A stretch of DNA of 64,000 nt from Henricia sp. BOLD:AAB3569. Taxonomy: Eukaryota; Echinodermata; Asteroidea; Spinulosida; Echinasteridae. Of this stretch, positions 1 to 15,500 are shown one piece after another. The stretch spans positions 2,108,001 to 2,172,000 of the forward strand of contig JBBELK010000068.1 of NCBI GenBank assembly GCA_037783545.1, written 5' to 3'. Below the pieces are notes generated by a model, which was given only the letters and a program-made list of their open reading frames with translations, ran no database searches and was not told where the DNA came from. Both the position numbers and the translations under genes were made by a program. Within the stretch, counting starts at the first letter, position 1, and each line of letters opens with the position of its first letter.

Positions 1-330
1 AACAAAATTACACGGTTAGTGATGTAGCATTAAATCAGATCACAAGGATCTACTTGGGCGTTATATAAACCTTTATCACAGTGCATCCATCTTTGTCTTG
101 TTCTCAATAGTACGCGTATACGTGTCGGGCACAATCAGTGCATGTGCGCGACTACACGATAGCGCGTGCAATCTTCCATTGTTGTTTTGAGAGAATCACT
201 GTCTGCGCTGCGCATTTTTTTTGTTATCGCGCTGCCCATGTCATTGTGATGCACACAATAAACAAAAAAAGTTAAATGCTGAACAAATAATGGGAAACGA
301 TCGAGACCACAATTTTTAATTTTATTGCAG

Positions 331-563
331 TCTTCAGATGCTCACAGCCCTCATTGAAGACACCTTCGGCCCAACCATTGACTTCCTCTCACGTCACTGC
401 CAGCCTGTGTTCTCCGCTGACCTGTCTGCCTCCTTGGTTGCTAAGCAACGCATTGTGGAGGGACTGCAAGAAGTGTCATCATTCCTGCGCATCATCTCGG
501 CTCTGTGCGATAGATTCTTGATACGTGAAGAGGACGATTCCATTGATGAGAATGCTGTCAATG
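331..563 (+). CDS. Dynein heavy chain exon 1 in window (AAA2 C-terminal part)
   Basis: Acceptor tttattgcag precedes 331; donor gtaatgc follows 563. The exon enters with one base of a split codon and leaves with one base. It encodes about 77 residues beginning [20 protein letters not shown], a helical segment with the spacing of the dynein AAA2 C-terminal helices (hydrophobic helix, RHC, later [11 protein letters not shown]-type helix). An ATG at 338 lies in frame but is internal. The acidic tail [13 protein letters not shown] is unusual for DNAH proteins. Reading frame joins exon 2 as a Gly codon. Confidence 0.82.
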
Positions 564-3500
564 GTAATGCTTACAAACAGTGGCTGACTTCAACACACGG
601 GGTCACCCAAAAAAAAATCCCACCTTTAAAATTGTCAATAAAATGCACAATCCTTTAGGTAACAACACCGTGTTTGGTGCATATTAAAGATAGTATACAT
701 GATTGGTAAACTGTTACAAATAGTTTTATCCCCCTGTGTGATTGAAGATATTCATGATAAAAACCAACCTGAGCAAAAATCAGTTCCGTACTTCGTCTAA
801 CTTTTGAGAAAACGGTCAAAAAAGAGTTTACAGTCATTTCGATCTAAAACCACTTCGTCCTGAACCATTTCGCCCTGAACCACGGCCTGTGCACGAAGTG
901 GTTTCGGGGCGAAGTCGCATTTGGGCGATGTAGTATTTGGACGAAGTAATTTGGTGCGAAATGGCACTCGGGCGAAGTGGTTTGGGGGCGAAATGTCACT
1001 TGGGCGAAATGGTTTTAGGGCGAATTGAATTTTCATCTCATGAGACGAAAAATAATTGTTTTACTCATTTCTCAAAGACTATAGCACTTCAGACAAAACC
1101 ATTTCAGGGGAAGTTTTCTACGGTCATCATGTTTATATTGTGTAAGTTAGGCGTAAATCTGTGAACATTTCATATTTTCGAGATACCAATCATGTATACT
1201 GCCTTTAACTTATCAGGGGTTGAACAATCTTTGTTTTATTCTTATTGCAAAATGTGCTTCAAAATTGTCAATAACACAAATCCCATCAGGGTCAGTATCT
1301 GGATTAGATTTTTAAGGCCTGTCCGCATTAGACTTTTTTTTTGAAAAATTACCGAGACGATGAGTACTTTTAAGTCCAGTGCGGACAGCCTAGGACGTTT
1401 TCCTCTCAGTAACTTTTCCTGAGTCCAGCGGTTACTTTTCCTGGCCAACTTCTGCCCAGGAAAATTGACCAGGGAACTTTTCCTGAGACGAAAAGTCCAA
1501 TGAGGAAACAGCGAGTTGGTAAAAGCGCTCTGAAAGCATATGTCCGGGTTGTGAATGTCATACTGCGGAGGAAAACTGCGCATGCTCTTCAACGGTCTCG
1601 GTAAAATTTTACTGTGTCAAAAGTTCAAATGCGGACAGCAGTAAAATGTTGCCATTTTTTATTTTACCATCATCTCGGTAAAACTTCCCAAAAAACAAGT
1701 CCAATGCGGACACGGCTTTATTCCCTGCATGATTCAATGGGTTTCCCTATACATGTATGGAGGTTTCCCTCCTATGTCTAATACTGAGCATTTCTTCATC
1801 ACTTTTGTTTTTAGCACCAAAAACATTAATAACAATACAATGTCTGGTGTCATTTTTGTGTCTTTCTTCACATAAGGTAAACGTACACCTTCACCTATGG
1901 CCAGTGGATCAGCGACTGCCATGGGGAACGCTGGGGACACGTCAGGTCATCCCAACCCCACAACGTTGCTTCTGTCCATGTTTGCATTCAGTTATATCTG
2001 GGGATTTGGCGGCCATCTACACCACGGGTATACATTCTGTTATTACCATTTGGTACCTATAAACTGCTTTTCTTGTGTACATGTACACTACCCGTTAAAA
2101 CTTTGGAAACACCTTGAAAGTTTTAGGTTTTTGAGAAGGAAGTATTATTTTGTTTATTCATAATAAACCAAGCTATTAAAGCAAACGGAGGTGTAAGGGG
2201 TATCTGGAGAGAAAGCAGTCATCTGGAGTGCTGTCCATCATGGAATGGCCTGCCCAGTCACCTGATCTCAATCCCATTGAGCTGCTCTGGAAGGAGTTGG
2301 ATCGTAAGGTCAGAAGGAAATTCCCAACCAGCCAAGAAAACCTCTGGAGAGTCTTAAAAGAGGCGTATTTCTACTGAATGTTTGGAGAAACTGACAATCA
2401 GGATGCAGAGATTGTGTGTAGCTGTCATAGCTGCTAAGGGGGGATTCTTTGATGAACATCAAGTTTAGCCGTTTCTTTTTGCATGCTCTCCAATTTGTTG
2501 ATAAAGCCCACTGCTGAGGCCAAAGATGGCACTAAAATTAACATGTATATATTGCTTTTTGTTAGAATATACCTACATTTGCTTTCCCAAAATTAACATT
2601 AACAAAATTATACGTTTTCTTCTCAAAAACCTGAAACTTTCAAGGTGTTTCCAAAGTTTTGATGGGTAGTGTACATGGGTACATGGTTCCAAATAACGGG
2701 AGCCAAAGTGTGTTACATGTATTTTTATGCATTTGTAAAAATAACTGTTCAAAGTTACCATTTTTGTGAAAGAAATGTTTATGCAATTTCTCAACAGTGT
2801 CAAATATTGTAAAAACAAAATTAGAAACAGACATGTCTTGGTATCATAGTTTGGTTCAAATTAACAACACAGGGGGGACTCCAAGACCTTTTGCAACTCA
2901 CTTTTCTTTTCAAGTCTTTTTGAACTGTTCCTTTTTAGATAAGGTAGCTGCTGGAAATACCACTTAATAGAGCCTGTACATTACAATTCATATTACATTA
3001 TGAGCAAACTCTTGTAGACATCAATGGGTCCTTCCACAAAAATGGGAGCCAAATTGCGACATTTTGATGCATTTATAAAAAATGGCTTTCCATTGAATGG
3101 CTTTTCCATTGACCATTTTTTAAAAGAAATTCTGGTACAATTTCTAAATAGTGTCCGATATTTAAAATAATTGAGAAACAGTTAAACATGTCTTGGTAAT
3201 ATTGATAATATATAAAACAATTAATGACGTAAGGGGGTTTGGGGTGAGTGCAATCATTTTGAAATGTGTTAATAAAATATTGACTATAGACCTTTATGAC
3301 GGTGCGGCCATCTTCTCTTTTCCCCTATTAAAATGAACGTAACCAAAGCGAGGCTTGCAGAAAAAAATAGTTTGGCCCCGTGTTGAAAATGTTCATTGTG
3401 TGCATCACAATGACATGCGCGCGGTGCGATCAAGAAAATGCGCAGCGCGGACAAGGATTCTTTTAAAACAACGGAAGATTGTACGCCCTATCGCGCGGTC

Positions 3501-6500
3501 GCACTGATCGTGCCCGACACGTACTCTGGGGAACAAGACAAAGATGGACGCACCGTGATAAAGGTCTATAAATGCCTATATTGTCCTCATTCTCTCTGGC
3601 ATTGCAGATACACCGAGTCCTTTGATAAGTTTGCCCGTGAGACCCTGTCCCGAGCCAGTTTTGACACTGCTGTGCCAATAGAGGGCAGTGTTTATGACTA
3701 CTCCATCGATCCCCAACACGGTGTGCTGGTTCCGTGGGGAGACAGGAGCCAAGACAAGGCCAGGACGCTGCCATCGGGGTATACTGTTATCCCAGAGGTA
3801 GGGGATTGGAGGATGAAGTCATCTTATTCTAAAGTTTTTCGTCCCGTTGGCGCTACGATTGGACTTTGTAGTTGATCCTAATCACTCCTAGTTAGGGAAG
3901 ACACACAAATCTAACCGTCGGTACTGACAGTGGTACCGATGTTTTTTTTAGCGATACCGGCGGTTAAATTTGTGTGTCTTCCCTTAGACCGTACTTGATC
4001 CTAGTGACCCGTAGTCAATCCTTACTAACCGTCTTTAATCGGCAACGTGTACCGGTGTCCAATTTTGTGTTTTGTAGGCAGAGCGGTACTTCAGCATCAT
4101 TGACCTACTCGTCAGTTCCAACTGTCCAGTTCTCTTGACCGGTCCTCCCGGCGTCGGCAAAACCGCCCTCGTGCAGGTATTAAAAACTAGAGATAAAACA
4201 CTAATCAGATTTGTATTAATGCTGGAGTCACACTATCACATTATAGCCTAGCCGTAAAGGACACGTTTGGCCAATTTTTAAAATGTTTTTATGGTGCTGT
4301 TAGCACCCGGTAAACCGCTGGCCTCGTAGGGGCCATGTAGCTGCCGTTGACCACGGGTTAGCCACATACTCGCCACGTCAGGCCCTCTTAAGGCCACGTA
4401 ATTTCTGCATAATTTCCACGTAACGCCACATAGTTGCCACGTACCTGCCATGTAAGCACCACGTAACACGTATGGGCCATGTATTGCCACGTGGGAGCCA
4501 CATGTCCTGTAAGAGACATGTAAAAGTGTCGCGTAAAGTCACAACAAATCCAAAAAGGGGGTCCCCAGCCCCTTCCAGTCATTCAGCATCTTGACCTTCA
4601 AGAAAGCAACATCACCAGGAGAGTACCAAGAAGACAGAGACTGCAGATTGCTGTCCTTAGATACCCCCTGTAATTGCCACATAACGCGCCACGTATTATG
4701 TGGCCCTCAGAGGGTAGCCCAGTGGCCGTTAAGTAGGCGCCACAACAGTGGACAAGGCTGAATTTATGTGATAACATTTTGAACTTTTTAAAGCACCACG
4801 TAGACCCCGTAACAGCCACATAGATGCCGTAACTACCACAGGATAGCCACATCCCACTCTGTATCACAAATATGGCCCTACGTGGCCCTTACAGCTGGCT
4901 TTACGGGATAGTGTGACTCAAGCCTTAGAAAGGGTATTGAAAGGCCACATACATCTTTTTCTGTTTTTATGTAATGTATCTATCTATGTTGAAACCATGT
5001 AAATATCAAGAATTTCCTTTGTGGACAATAAATTGAAATTGAAATTGAATTGAATATGGATCTGTCCACAGTAATGGGGTACATTTCTGTAACATTCAAG
5101 ATCTTAGGTCCCAGTTCACTTCAAATGTCTTAATTTTATCTTTAAATTATCAAGCTAAACTGAACAAATAACTTGTTTACCAAGGAGTAAGAAAAATAGT
5201 CCTACAACATACATTTGTGAAAACCCTGTGCACAAATTTTCCTATTACGCATGTAACAAAGACGGAAAAAAATGTCACAAAACGGTCTGTCCACGTTACA
5301 TACATAATAGGAAAATTTGTACACAAGCTTTTTAAAAATGTATGTTGTGGCAGCAATTTCTTAACTTTTTGGGCAAAAGTTATCTCCCGAGAACAAAACA
5401 AGGACATTTCTTTAATTCTGAGATAAACTGACATCTGAAAGGAATTAGTGACTTATTTTTCAAATGTACCCCATTACTGTGGAAAGACCCATATACATGT
5501 GCACTGTACTCAAAAATATGAGATTTTACCAGGGGGAATAATTTGAAGCACCATGTGCTATATAAATACCCATCAATATTTGCTCAACCATGATATCCAA
5601 AAATGCTTTTTTTAATTATTATTTTACCCAGAACCTGGTTCACCCTAAGCATTACTACTTAAGGACCAATCTATCGCCGGGCCTGACCTGTCAATCATTC
5701 CAGAATGCTATTGTTAGCAAGCTCCGCCCACGCAGTGTTGCCATGCCAACAGTTGCTACCGGTATAAACCGGCAGCAGAAGGCGGCGACCAGCCACCTGT
5801 TTTTCCTGGATGATTTGAACTGTGCCAGAATGCATGAAAAAACAGGTACTTCATTTGTTTATTTTTGTCACAGTGGAACGACACCCAATAAACAAGTGCA
5901 AAACATACACATGCTTTATTTGGGTATAAGAAGCCAAGAATATTAAAGGAGTGTGACCAGATCACTTTTTTTTACCCATAACTCCCCGGGACTTACCTTA
6001 GGGTTATGAGATTTTTATATCATAACATCCGTTATATTTTTCTGATTACGAAACTGAAACTCCCGCGCTTCTAGGCCGCATATTTCCGAGGATATCGTCG
6101 AAAATCCACCGATTATTTGTAAACTAATTTTCCAGTATCAACGTTTATCCGCTGAAAGCCGACTCGATAGTTTTGTTCAATTTTTTACTGGAAATTGCGA
6201 ATGTTTTCGGGTTTTTGGGACATGGGAGGTGTGTATGGGAGTTACTTGATAATATTGGTAAGTTACATCGAAAACTATTTTCCAGAAACTCTGGTCACGC
6301 TCCTTTAAAGGTTTAAAGGCCCATTGTATCATTTGCAATGACCCAATTTTGTTTTTCATGAGTTGACAAGAAAAACCTTACTCAAAGTGTTGATAGCAAT
6401 GGTAACAAACACCACATGAATTTATTTCCGTCCAAAATGGTATTTCATGCTGGATATTGACAATCGAAGGTGGTTTTCTAAAAATGTTCCGTGCACGGGA

Positions 6501-9500
6501 CTTTTTTACCATTCACTTGTACCCAAAATATATAGATTTTCAAGGTTTTCTGAAGTATTGATGCATCTATGTAGCTAAAATTTCTTCAGGCTAGTTTACC
6601 AACATTCTTCCTTAGTTACACTCTTATTCCACGAATCTGTAAAAAGTTTTATCTTGCAAATGATACATAGGGCCAAGAAAAACCCGACTGTAAGTGTTGA
6701 TGGCAATGGCTGATTTTTTTTTTTGTGGGAGAAATTGTCAACTGAAGGAGCTTTTTTTTTAATTGTCCGCAAACAATTTTGTTACCATTCATTCACAAAA
6801 ACCGAGCATGGATTTTTCAGGTTTTCTGAAGTATTACTGCATCTATGTGGCTGAAATTTCTACAAGGCAGTTTATCAGCATTATTCTTTAGTTATGTAAT
6901 GATGCTGTTCTTTTTTTTTTAAAGTAACCTGTCTTTAATTCCCAGGTTCCATGCCCTGCGTGGAAGTCCTCCGTCAAATCATGGTCCAGGGCGGTGCCTA
7001 CGACAGACAACGCCTCATGTTTCAATCCTTGGAAGACGCCAACTTCATCGCGGCCTGCACCCCGCCAGGCTCCCCGGGCATCGGCAGCGGGACAGCGTGC
7101 CACCAACTGTCATCCCGTTTGACCAGGCTGTTTGTCGTGTTGTCATTCTTTCCGTTAAGCTCCAGGGCCATGGACGACTTTCATCGACCTAACCTGAAGG
7201 GCTGGTTGGAAGAGTACCCGGCCTACTCGCTTGATCACCATTATGAGATGGCTCAGGTATGTAGTGTGCCAATTAGAGGGACTGTGTCACGGTTTGCGCA
7301 TGCGCAGCAAAACTTGAAAAATTTGGGCTAACTTTTTCAAATTGTCGCTGGGTTTTGCATATCCTATTCAATCTCTGCCATCCCTTATAATTCTTTAGTA
7401 ATTTTGGCAGTGGTGTACTTGTCAACGTCCAGGTTGCCCTGATACCTTACTTTTTTACTTGAGATGGTGCTGTTTGCCGTATTTTTAAGCCGCCAAACAT
7501 CGATATCACCTGGTGTGCGGCCGTCGGTCCAAAGAGTTTTTTCATCCCATCAAAAAACTCGACAAAACATGACAGAAACGACATCGAATGATATGAATGA
7601 CATGGTTGGATACAGCGATTTGTTTAACCTTGTTTTCCATAAAAACTGGTATTCTTATTTAATCCTGACGGCAATTTTGTGAGCAGTGTAGCTCCTATTA
7701 TGCAGGGTACTACACAAATGAATGGGGCTTGGCTAGAAGCCCAGAAAATCACATACATGTACTATGCTATTGTTGCTACGTGGTGCACACCATTGTGTAG
7801 CAACCAACAGTCTGATTGCGTTATGCCATGCTCTACGGTGAACACGGTATTGATTGTGTACTTCACACCTGCCGCGTGCACCACATAGCAACAACAATTT
7901 AGTTTGGTCAAGTGGATACTAAGTATGCATGTAAAAAGGAAGTACGTCGGTACACCAGGGATACCATGGCCGAGTGGTTTAGGTCACTGACTCGCAGCAA
8001 AAACCTTGAGGTTGCGGGTTCGAAACCCGGCCGTGGTACCTGTGCCCTTGAGCAAGGCACTTAAACACACTTGCTCCATCTTTCGGAAGGGATGTAAAGC
8101 CGTTGGTCCAGTGTGTTGTGTAACGCACTTAAAAGATCCCAGAGCACTCTTTCGTGAGGAGTAAGGGGATTCCCCGGTGTCTCTGGCTGTCGGCTGCCAA
8201 CGGCGCCACCTACGTATCTCGATGTTTTGGTGAAACATACTTGTCAGCTTCATACAATTCAGCCTACGGGCTGCGGATTTTAAAAAAAGTTTTAAATTCA
8301 CCCAAAACACGCAAATGGCAATATCATATTGTTCTTGTAACTATACACCAGGCACTCCTCTCAGCAACGCGAGACCTCCACACAGCCATCAAATCACGAC
8401 TGGTTCCCACACCCATCAACCCTCACTACACCTTCTCTTTGCATGATACCAATCGAGTCATACAGGGTCTGTACCTCATGTCGCCACACTCCCGCGCCAG
8501 ACCACGGCAGACTAACAGACACGTTGGCAAGGCACGACCCCAGGCAGCGGGTAAGTTAAACACAGCGTTGTAGTCTAGTACTTTTATCCGAGTACCAAGT
8601 ACTGCCGAGTACTCAGACAGCCGAGTACCATTTCAGTACAAACTACACTCATGGAAAAAAGAAACGCACCACTTACTACAGTTTCAATATTTTATTAATA
8701 TTGATCCCATGTTCTATTTTTGGCCAACAATAACTTATATAAAGGTGTTGTCGGTATAAAAAACAAAAAAAACCCATGTTATAAATGCACTAACATTGAA
8801 ACAACTAACAAAATAACAAGGTACCCTGAAACTTCAGTTTTCATCAAATGCATGGACAGTTAATACTGAGTGTGTCCACCGTTTAGCTGCCGAAACTGCA
8901 GTTATCCTATGCTTCATGGATCGGCACAGGTTACGAATGACATTTTGCTCAAGAGCTGTCCACTCTTCCACCAAAGCCTGTCTGAGCTGCTGCTGGGTTT
9001 CGAGTGGTGGTTCACGTCGTCGAATCCGGCGGTTGAGCTCATCCCACAAATGCTCAATGGGGTTCAGATCCGGACTCATCGCAGACCATGGGAGAACATC
9101 AACAGCAGCATTTTCCAAGAAGTCCCTGCAGATGCGTGCCACATGGGGACGTGCATTGTCTTGTTGGAATACTGAATTATCACCCACTCTCTGCAGAAAT
9201 GGAACAACTATGGGTTCCAAGATCTCATCACGGTATCTCTGGCCGTTCAGGTTCCCGTCAATGAAATGGAGCTCTGTGCGATCATTGGCACATATGGCAG
9301 CCCATACCATCGTGACGATCAATACATTATTTTTGCCATGGAACTTGAGGCGTAGGATAACTGCAGTTTTGGCAGCTAACGGTGGACACACTCAGTATTC
9401 AGGGTACCTTGTTATTTTGTTAGTTGTTTCAATGTTAGTGCATTTATAACATGGGTTTTTTTGTTTTTTATACCGACAACACCTTTACATAAGTTAAGTT

Positions 9501-12500
9501 GTTGGCCAAAAATAGAACATGGGATCAATATTAATAAAATATTGAAACTGTAGTAAGTGGTGCGTTTCTTTTTTCCATGAGTGTACTTTAAAAAAACAGA
9601 GAAAAACATGCTCACTAATTCGATTCTCAGGAGGGCGGAATTTGCAAACCGCACTGTGGCGTTTGATTCCATTTTGAAAAAAATCACGATGCTTTTTTAG
9701 TGTGAACCGTACTACAGTCAACACAAATGACTTTTTTCGCGACAAGCTTAAGCAATTCCTCAGAAACAGAAATATGGCACAAAACAATGGACGATTGTTG
9801 AGACGGACTCGTAACAACATTGGTATCTCGAAGAATCAGAAATGTTCACAGATTTATACATAACTTACACGATATAAACATGATGACAGTAGAAAACTTC
9901 CCCTGAAATGGTTTTGTCTGAAGTGCTATAGTCTTTGAGAAATGAGCAAAACAATTATTTTTCGTCTCAAGAGACGTAAATTCAATTCGCCCCCAAACCA
10001 TTTCGTCCAAAAGCCACTTCACCCCAAAAACAACCTCGTGCACAGGCCATGGTTTGGGACGAAATGACTGTAAACCTTTTTTTGGCTGTTTTCTCAAAAG
10101 ATAGACAAAGTACGGAACTAGTTTTTGCTCAGGTTGGTTTTAATCATGCATATCTTCAATCACACAGGGGGATAAAACTATTTGTAACAGTTTACTAATC
10201 ATGTATACTATCTTTAACTCATGTATGGATACAGTTTTTTCCTACCGGTACTTTAGTGGTCTAGAATAATCAATGGTCAGGGGCCAATTTCATGGCGCTG
10301 TTTAGCCCAAAAATTTGTTTAGCACAGAATTTCTTTGCTCTGTAAAATGGGTTACCAGCCAAAATTGTGTTTTTAGGAACAGGAGCAAAATATCAGTAAA
10401 TACACATCACATACGATTTTGGCTGGCAACCCAGTTTTGCAAAATAAAGCAAAGAAATTCTGTGCTAAGCAAATTTTTGTGCTAAACATGAAATTGGCCC
10501 GGGGTTAAAACCCATATTCGGAATGTCCTAAAACATTTAACAAATCTTTTTGTTAAAAAGCACAGACTATGACGGCCCATGCAGTCGTTTCTTTTGTTGA
10601 AATCATAAGTCTTTTAATTTATTTAACAACTACATGTACACGCACAACCATATTGCTTGATAACTACATGTATATTTTACCAGTACTATGCTATACCTCA
10701 AACAATATTACATGTACATAAGGACCCCGTCACATATAGCCAGTTTTGGGTCCCGGTGTTCCTCTGCCACCGCCGACCACGGTTTTGGCTCCAAACCGGA
10801 ATGAATTTTTTATCTCACGATTCTACCAAGGAATGCCGAGAAGGGAGCCAGAAGCAATGGCAGTGTCTCGGCTTTAATAAGATTGTGCAAGGCGGCACTA
10901 CGAGCCACTACGGCTATTCCAGCGACCCTAGGGTCCACTGGGGCTCTAGTATGGTCCTGCTAGGTGTTACTACGATTTCAATTTCTTCCCTGTTGATCCC
11001 AGCAAAGTATTGCATGCAAAACTCCACCCGGGACACGTTGCCGATTGATGCTTACACCGTGTAACACGGGGGTTTACACCAGAGGAAGTCCCAGAAGATG
11101 CAAAACGAACGACACTGGGTTTCGCTTTGAATTCTGGGAACACAGGTCAAAGGTTGTTGCCAGGCGGGGCTTTTATAAACACTGTACTCTTTGACTCAGG
11201 AGGCAAAAATTTGTTGTCTAAATGGTACCGTAACAAACTTGGTCAATGCCCACAGAATTCTACTGAATATGGGTGTAGAGGCACAGGCTCGTCAGCAATG
11301 CAGGCGTGCCAAATTCGTGCCACAAAATACACAGCTCCATAGCAAAAGCATGGAGCTGCGTATTTCCTGGCACGAATTTGGCGCGCGCGCAGTGCTGACG
11401 AACCTCTGCCTCTACACCCATATTCCCTCTTATTTGTGTCATAAATAATTTGTGTTTTACTTCGTACTCGCGTCGCGATTCCAAACTGTCTACCATGTTT
11501 TACTACTCGCAACTTCCACACGGTTACTACATGTAGGTGACGTCATTACACCGAGCCTTACACCAGAGACCCTGCCGCGAACTTGGGTAGTGGTGTCACC
11601 CACCGGGGCAGACTCGTGCATTACATGATGGCTAAAAGAACGCTCCGGTGTAAGTTGGTGTTACACGGTGTAAGCATCTTGAACGCCCCTTATGGGTCAC
11701 TATGAAGTCTAGTCGTAGTGCCACCGGGACGCAAAACCGGGAATGTGTGACTTTAGCCTAAACATGGTACATGTACTTGATACATTCAATTTATACTGGT
11801 GGGTAGCTATAGACCGTATCGAATAGCCGCCATTTCGTGGGGCACCTTTTGTTACTTAAACCGTGCAACAATGGAAGCACAACATGTGCAACCATGCATG
11901 TCCACAAAATGGCGGCTATTCGATACGGTCTATAGAGCCACTCTGGACACATTTAGTGGAGCAAAGAGACGACCCTTCCTATCAACGCAAATTAAATTGC
12001 ACAGTTTACACAAACACTTTTTTCCTTTCACAAAAGGCACTCCCAATTTGGAAATCATTTTCAGTTCATATAATATTGATGAAGAATGTCCATACACAAC
12101 AAAAGTACAAGAATATTAATTTATGTAAAGTATGTATTTAAATAGATAAATAAGAACATCTTATGCAAAATACATCTGCCAGCAAATTTACATATGTACA
12201 TATGTTTGAACCAAAATAGATATTGAAATAAAGTGGTTATGGCCCGTATTCCTGAATGCGAGAGGGCGCTCGAACTAGGTGATTTGCGGGAAAATGGCCA
12301 TAGCTGACCGTGGAAAATCAGGGGAGTCATTACATGTCCGTACGTTGGGAAAAGTTGCATGCGTGGGCCCGTGGCGCAGGCATGTTGATTTCCATTAAAA
12401 GTAAACGTTTTGAGTAAGAACATAATGGGCGCGGGCCACTTGACAGCGCCCTCACGCATACGGCCTATTGCATCATAATGTTTGCCCTAAACATTGCAAC

Positions 12501-15500
12501 TTGCTAGCGTGCTCAGATAGGACTTGAACCTGCAACCTTTCTGTACACCAGGTAGACTCTTGACCACTGAGCTCACTGGTTGAAAATATGTTAGTCAGTA
12601 ATTTTATAAATGCATGTATGAAATAAAAGGGAAAATAATATAAACCATAAGTTCCATATTTAAATAATAACAAAATAACTGGCTCTTTAAATACACACCT
12701 ACATGTACAGTCCATACACACAAAAATCAGACTATATAAATGTTATATGAGTTCAATGGAACAAATATTTTTAACGGAGCAGAATGGAATAATTCCATCT
12801 TTCAGCGGAAGAAAAACATTCATTATTTGTTTTATACGTATAATGCCCAAAGAGAACATCTCAGCCTGAGAATATGAAAAATTACTTAAAGGTACACACC
12901 GGCTTCGTTGGGCTATTTTGGGCTCGAAATTGACCCATACAAGATTCTGAATGCCCTTCCGAAATATACTGAACATATCCTAAAAAGAAACCACGAAATT
13001 GCCGTTTTTGAGCAATTTAAAAAAAACAGATGTCACATAGTCTTGCGAGTTAGTTTTTTGTCCAGTCGCATGAAAGTTTCTTACTGCAGAACTGCACCAA
13101 ATTCATAATAAGTAATTGACAAAAGAGAGACTATTTATACAGGTATGAAACAGTTGAACATAAATGTTTGTTTCGAAAGTCTAGATAACGGGACTCAGCG
13201 AGCGCATGCTACGGCAAACTACCCTGGAGTGTAGGATATTTGCCCCGCGCAGCATGGCACATATCCCGAGTGCACACACGGCTTGGTTGGTTGCTCCGGT
13301 GTACGTTCGTGAAGAAAACACATGATGCCAACTTCTCCAAAGAAAACGGAAATTCTTATTCGGTCGTCCGGGCTGTCCAGTGAAATCGTGAGCAGAAAAA
13401 TTGAGATATCCCGAGTAGTAGAAGAGCGAATCGCGGCTGGTAAAGCGTATAACACGTCTTTTGACCATTTTTGTTAATTTTGCACTTCTTTAGTAAATGA
13501 CGGGATATTTTGATGATCTTTTTTTCACAACGATCATACAAAAATATTGTCAATGCTGCTACATCATTAAATCATGTAAACAGTAGGCCGGTGTGTACCT
13601 TTTAAGACCCTAGTCCCTAACCGAATCCGACTCATCTACAACACACGCACGCGTCTTACGCAAATGCGTCTGCTTCAGTGTTGTGCAATGTCATACACGA
13701 ACACACGCAGTAAAAATTGTATGGAACAAAAATGCATGGTTGGTGACGTAGCATTAAATGGTTCAATTATTTAACGCCATGTGACCTGCTATCGTCCAAC
13801 CAAATGACAGGGATCTACTTGGGCATGTACATTGTACAAATAGTCAAACTTCAAGGGAAACAAGCACACAGTTTTGAGTTATATTTTGTATTTTTATATT
13901 TGATGAGAACAAATTTTTAGTTAACAGGATTATGAAATTCATGCCTATCTACCCAGAACATAAAATCAGTAAACTTCTGTTCTGATAAAGATTTAATATT
14001 TTAAGAAAATTATATTGCTTTTTGAAAGAGTATAATAATGCATACGTAGTCCCGAGATTGCCCAATTAAACCCCACCCACTTAGTTACTTATGCCGCACA
14101 AAGCAATATGACTGGCATGGAAAGCATAGATTTATTGGAGAAAACTCAAAGGTATTTATGTTTCGGGGTCGACACACTAAGTAAAGGACGTCATAAAATA
14201 TGCCCTTTCTTGCCTTTGAACAGCGAGTAACCCGTCATTGAAACAAAAATTCACTTGGGCGACTGCATACAAGCAATACGGCCGAGAACCGCGCTTCCAA
14301 GCACGTGTGTCTGTTATACTAATGCACTGTTGTGATTGGTCATGTCGGAACTATGCATTATATGGTGCTTACATTATTGTTGCTCCATTACATCACTCAG
14401 CGCCCTGGGGAGTATTTTTGGGTTTCACTTTCTTGATAACCGGTTGCTAACCGCCATTACCGTGTCCATAATATGGCACGCCAAAGCAAAAATAATTTTT
14501 AAAAAAAAAGAAGGTTAATTGGCATGACTTTTAAATGTTGATAAACTGGCATACCGTTGTTGTCAACAACTATCATATCTGCCATTACTGTGTCCATACT
14601 ATGGCACGCCAAAGCGGAAATAATTGAACACTGATAATTTTGCCATCAACCCTGAAAAACAATTCTCGACATTTTTAAAAACTTGCCAACAAAAGCACGG
14701 TATGCCGATTTCAAACAGTCTATCAACATTTAAAAGTCATGCCACTTTTTTTTTTTTCTTGTGCAACATTTGCAAAAATATGCGTCAAAATTTTTTCAAA
14801 TTACTTTCGCTTTGGAGTGCCATAGTATGGACATAGTAATGGCGGATAGCAACCGGTTGTCAAGAAAGTGAAACGCAAGAATACAGCACTGGCTGCTTAT
14901 TAGGCACTCAATGGCTAATCAAACACATCAATATTCACGGACACATAGATGGATTGCTCTAGGATTCGACTCCGTCATGGCCAATAGCATACATGGTTCA
15001 CTGCACATGGCAAACTTTTTGCCCCAGAAATTTTGACAAGTTGAATATCCGTCGACAATGTGTTAGCTGATTTTTTTTTTTCTCCCCGTACATGAGCAGA
15101 TTTCTGTGTGTGAATTACTGCAGCAAATCTTTGTATTCATTTTATTATTCCGGATGTCTTTTGTGGTTCTGTGCAAAATCATGGTACTGTCGGCAAAAAT
15201 AAAAAGTTAATGAAACTAATATAACACCACTGATGATAAAACGCCACGGCAATGCTATTACATTATACATATGTCTATACAAGCTGTTGCATGAGGACGC
15301 ACCCCCCACCCCCGCTAAGTGACACCGGAGCGACCCGCTGTGGCACCCTCCCCCTCCCTCCTTTTTAAGAGCTTGCTACGCCTATGCAAAGCATTGTTTT
15401 CTGATTACTAATACCAGCTAAAAGTCCATATTATGCCGCTTCGTTGATTTATGTATTCAGAATTTGTTTTATTTTGCAGGTACCAGTACAGTATACAGAT

